DNA from: CAYUET01 sp964443875
GTDB taxonomy: Bacteria; Auribacterota; JAFGBW01
NCBI GenBank assembly: GCA_964443875.1
Contig: CAYUET010000065.1
Span: 1 to 9,243 of the forward strand
DNA length: 9,243 nucleotides
Direction of reading: 5' to 3'
The notes beneath the pieces were generated by a model. The model was not told where the DNA came from. It searched no databases and was given only the letters and a program-made list of their open reading frames with translations. A program made the translations under genes and the position numbers. Shown here one piece after another: positions 7,414 through 9,243 of the stretch. Every line of letters starts with the position of its first letter. Position 1 is the stretch's first letter.

Positions 7414-8853
7414 TTAAACCTTCTGTTTCTGCTTCGGGGAAAAATCTTTCCTAATCTTTAAAAACGTGGGCAGATTTTTAACAAGACGCCAGGCGCTGTG
7501 CGGGGATTTGAAAAGCAATCCGGGAAACTTGCGGATCCAGTTTTTGTGGGAGTAGAAGCCTGTGACAAAACCGTTGTAGAGCTGATTAATTCTCTGTCTG
7601 GAGGCAATGCCTTTGGGGACAAAGACAAAATTCAGGCAGTTCATAAGTTCCCATTTTTCTTCAAAGGCCCCTTCTTCATGGATGTTCCGGTAAATGGGAG
7701 AGCCTGGAAAAGGCGTGAACTTGGTCAGGTTCATGTCGTCCAGTTCCAGATCCTGAACAAATTTTTCCGTGACTTTGACCGTTTCCTCGGTTTCCCCGGG
7801 AAGCCCCAGCATGAACAGCCCCTTGGCACGAAGCCCGGCTTTCTGGATCCTTTTCACGGTCGACTGCATCTCATTGAAATCCACTTTTGTTTTATGCCGC
7901 GCCAGAATTTCAGGGGCGCCGGATTCAATCCCCAGACTCACCATCCAGCAGCCCGAGGCTTTGAGCAGTTTCAGCAGTTCATCGTCCGCATGCCCCACCC
8001 GCACGGCGCAGTTGTAGGTCATGCCGAGAGGCTCCTCCATGAGCATGTGACACAGTTTTTCAATACGCTCACGGTTAAAGGTGAAAAGGTCGTCGTAAAA
8101 GGTGATGTGGCGGATGCCGTATTCCCTGCGGAGGAAGCGCATGTGGTCGTAGAGATAATCGGCGGAGTTGTAGCGGAAACTCCTGCGGAAGACCGAACGG
8201 TCGCAGTAGGTGCACTGGTAGGGGCAGCCCCGGCTCGAAATGATGGCGGCCGTGGGCGCCCTGGGGTAGTTGAAAAGCGGGGAAATGTACCCCCTGGGAA
8301 AACCCTCAAGAAGCTCATAGGCCGGAAAGGGCAGGGTGTCCATTTCAAGTACATCCGTGCGGAGACCGTTATCCCTGATTTCTTCACCCTCCCGGTACAC
8401 AAGCCCCTGAATCTCCCCAAAGCTCTTTCCTTCCGCAAGCTCTGAGAGCGCTTTTTCACCTTCGCCCGTGATGACATAATCGATCAGAGGAAATTGCTCA
8501 AGAATCTTCCCCCTTAAGGCAGAGACATGAACCCCTCCGAAAATAATTTTAACGTCTGGCAGATGACTTTTTATTTCCCCGGCCAGAGCATAGCCGTTCA
8601 GAAAAGAGGAGGTCACAGCCGTGAACCCCACGTAGTCGGGCCGAAATGTTTTCAGGCGCTCAAAAAATTCTTGTGAACGGCTTAAGGCAAGACTCAGGCT
8701 TAAATCCTCAACACGCACCTCGTGCCCCTCGAGAAGAAGATAGGCGGCAATGGAAAGAAGCCCCACGGGCGCTAAACGGACTGCGGCGGCACTGTTGTCT
8801 TTCATGCCCTCCACCCAGTTGGAACCGAAAGGATTGATAAGAAGAATTTTTAT
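7414..8853 (-). CDS. radical SAM protein with N-terminal B12-binding-like domain
   Basis: Probable cobalamin-dependent-type radical SAM enzyme (class B methylase or BchE-like superfamily); substrate unknown. Counting from 8853, the N-terminal Rossmann-like domain starts IKILLINPFGSNW, continues with LAPVGLLSIAAYL and FGGVHVSAL, and ends near TGEGEKALSEL (about residue 130). The radical SAM core has the 4Fe-4S cysteines in RGCPYQCTYCD (C210, C214, C217, spacing CxxxCxxC), then FYDDLFTFN, SLGIESG and FMLGLPGET, all typical. The classic DxHxxG cobalamin motif is absent, as in many members. The tail (last 40 residues) is basic and aromatic. The frame is open to 8895; the only standard start is GTG 8814, which has no Shine-Dalgarno and would remove the first beta strand. 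AAGGA at 8863-8867 lies 9 bases before an ATA that aligns with the family's usual M-K-I-L-L-I-N-P, so I end the gene there. With GTG the product is 466 residues, with ATA 479. Confidence 0.88.
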   Translation of the reverse strand: MKILLINPFGSNWVEGMKDNSAAAVRLAPVGLLSIAAYLLLEGHEVRVEDLSLSLALSRSQEFFERLKTFRPDYVGFTAVTSSFLNGYALAGEIKSHLPDVKIIFGGVHVSALRGKILEQFPLIDYVITGEGEKALSELAEGKSFGEIQGLVYREGEEIRDNGLRTDVLEMDTLPFPAYELLEGFPRGYISPLFNYPRAPTAAIISSRGCPYQCTYCDRSVFRRSFRYNSADYLYDHMRFLRREYGIRHITFYDDLFTFNRERIEKLCHMLMEEPLGMTYNCAVRVGHADDELLKLLKASGCWMVSLGIESGAPEILARHKTKVDFNEMQSTVKRIQKAGLRAKGLFMLGLPGETEETVKVTEKFVQDLELDDMNLTKFTPFPGSPIYRNIHEEGAFEEKWELMNCLNFVFVPKGIASRQRINQLYNGFVTGFYSHKNWIRKFPGLLFKSPHSAWRLVKNLPTFLKIRKDFSPKQKQKV

Positions 8854-8862
8854 AGGGAAGAA

Positions 8863-8867
8863 TCCTT
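8863..8867 (-). promoter_or_regulatory. Shine-Dalgarno site before the non-standard ATA start
   Basis: Read on the - strand, AAGGA (within AAAAAGGA) ends 9 bases before the ATA at 8853-8851. No comparable purine-rich site precedes the GTG at 8814 (upstream bases there read ttccaactgg). This supports translation starting at or near 8853. Confidence 0.6.
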
Positions 8868-8906
8868 TTTGAAAAGAGTGCGGTTTATTCTGCGGTTATT
8901 TCGTGA

Positions 8907-8935
8907 ATGCTACCATGATCCTTCAAGAGCTGCAA
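8907..8935 (-). promoter_or_regulatory. possible sigma70-like promoter for the radical SAM gene
   Basis: On the - strand, TTGCAG (8935-8930) and TAGCAT (8912-8907) are separated by exactly 17 bases, matching -35 TTGACA at 3 of 6 and -10 TATAAT at 4 of 6 positions. Transcription would begin near 8900 and leave a leader of roughly 45 bases before the gene. The 117 bases between the gene and the CRISPR array hold nothing else I can support. Confidence 0.35.
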
Positions 8936-8970
8936 TTTCGAAAAAAGAATGTTTATGTTTTTTCAGTCAA

Positions 8971-9243
8971 GTCTCAATCCCCTTTTCTAAGGGTCTTATT
9001 TTCTCTCGTTTAAAATAGTCTAAAAGGAAGGAAGGGTTTTATGGGTCTCAATCCCCTTTTCTAAGGGTCTTATTTTCTCTCAGGCTGAAAACAAAAAAGA
9101 ATGGCCGATATGACCTCCTGTCTCAATCCCCTTTTCTAAGGGTCTTATTTTCTCTCTGTTGTGACCTGCCGCACCCAAAAAGAGGCGGAGGATAGGGTCT
9201 CAATCCCCTTTTCTAAGGGTCTTATTTTCTCTCGTGACGAAAA
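8971..9243 (-). CRISPR. CRISPR array, four 37-base repeats, continuing past the right edge
   Basis: Four identical repeats lie at 8971-9007, 9045-9081, 9120-9156 and 9197-9233, each starting GTCTCAATCCCC and ending TTATTTTCTCTC. The flanking bases differ on both sides, so 37 is the repeat length. Spacers are 9008-9044 (37 bases), 9082-9119 (38) and 9157-9196 (40), all unrelated; a fourth begins at 9234 and is cut by the edge. Inside the repeat CCCTT and AAGGG form a 5-base-pair stem with a 4-base loop. The reverse complement ends ATTGAGAC, close to the ATTGAAAC-type 3' end that gives the crRNA 5' tag in many type I and III systems, so I assign the - strand; the leader would then lie beyond 9243 and 8971-9007 would be the last repeat. 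Repeat length and 3' end suit type I-B, I-D or III arrays, but without cas genes the type is open. Confidence 0.97.

Noticed and set aside
7498..8445. 315-codon + strand open frame opposite the radical SAM gene
   Set aside because: No recognisable domain, H/F/G/P-rich antisense composition, and the - strand frame carries the CxxxCxxC motif and full domain order.
8890..8940. A degenerate fifth CRISPR repeat one period left of the first repeat
   Set aside because: The expected position shows no similarity to the repeat, including its CCCTT/AAGGG stem.
9008..9196. Self-targeting spacers against genes in this window
   Set aside because: Only matches of about eight bases were seen by eye (for example tctaaaag near 6887), which are expected by chance.
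1..9243. tRNA, rRNA, insertion sequence or phage attachment site
   Set aside because: No cloverleaf-like sequence, transposase, terminal inverted repeats or long direct repeats were found other than the CRISPR repeats.

Overview
The window reads as a stretch of a Gram-negative (diderm) bacterial chromosome from a draft or metagenomic assembly. A TolC-type outer-membrane protein and an exported membrane-fusion protein require two membranes. Protein style (HlyD/YbhG-like adaptor, split YbhF-like ATPases, a B12-binding-fold radical SAM protein) together with medium GC would suit Desulfobacterota or a neighbouring phylum, but this is a guess from gene style and not from a marker gene. Three runs of exactly 10 N (1939-1948, 6034-6043, 7079-7088) are scaffold gaps and each interrupts or ends a gene.

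Region 1 (1-6754, + strand) is one compact operon: a TetR-family regulator (5' end outside the window), a TolC-like outer-membrane factor, a periplasmic adaptor, two separate ABC ATPases and two homologous ABC-2 permeases. Adjacent genes overlap by 1 base or lie 1-13 bases apart. Together they describe a complete tripartite ABC exporter of the YbhGFSR type that carries its own outer-membrane channel and repressor. The two ATPases have complementary defects (one lacks the H-loop histidine, the other the LSGG signature), which predicts one working and one degenerate ATP site per dimer. The substrate cannot be read from the sequence.

Region 2 (6755-7365) is an AT-richer intergenic stretch of about 240 bases followed by a small four-helix membrane protein of unknown function, interrupted by the third gap.

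Region 3 (7414-8853, - strand) is a radical SAM enzyme with an N-terminal B12-binding-like domain. The reading frame and the family's usual N-terminus point to initiation at an ATA codon (8853) behind a good Shine-Dalgarno sequence; the nearest standard start, a GTG at 8814, would delete the first beta strand.

Region 4 (8971-9243) is the end of a CRISPR array: four perfect 37-base repeats with spacers of 37, 38 and 40 bases, running off the right edge. No cas gene is in the window. The repeat's reverse complement ends in ATTGAGAC, so transcription from right to left is likely and the leader probably lies outside the window.

I see no convincing new system inside these limits. The points most worth a second look are the ATA start, the asymmetric ATPase pair, the CRISPR array edge and the assembly gaps.
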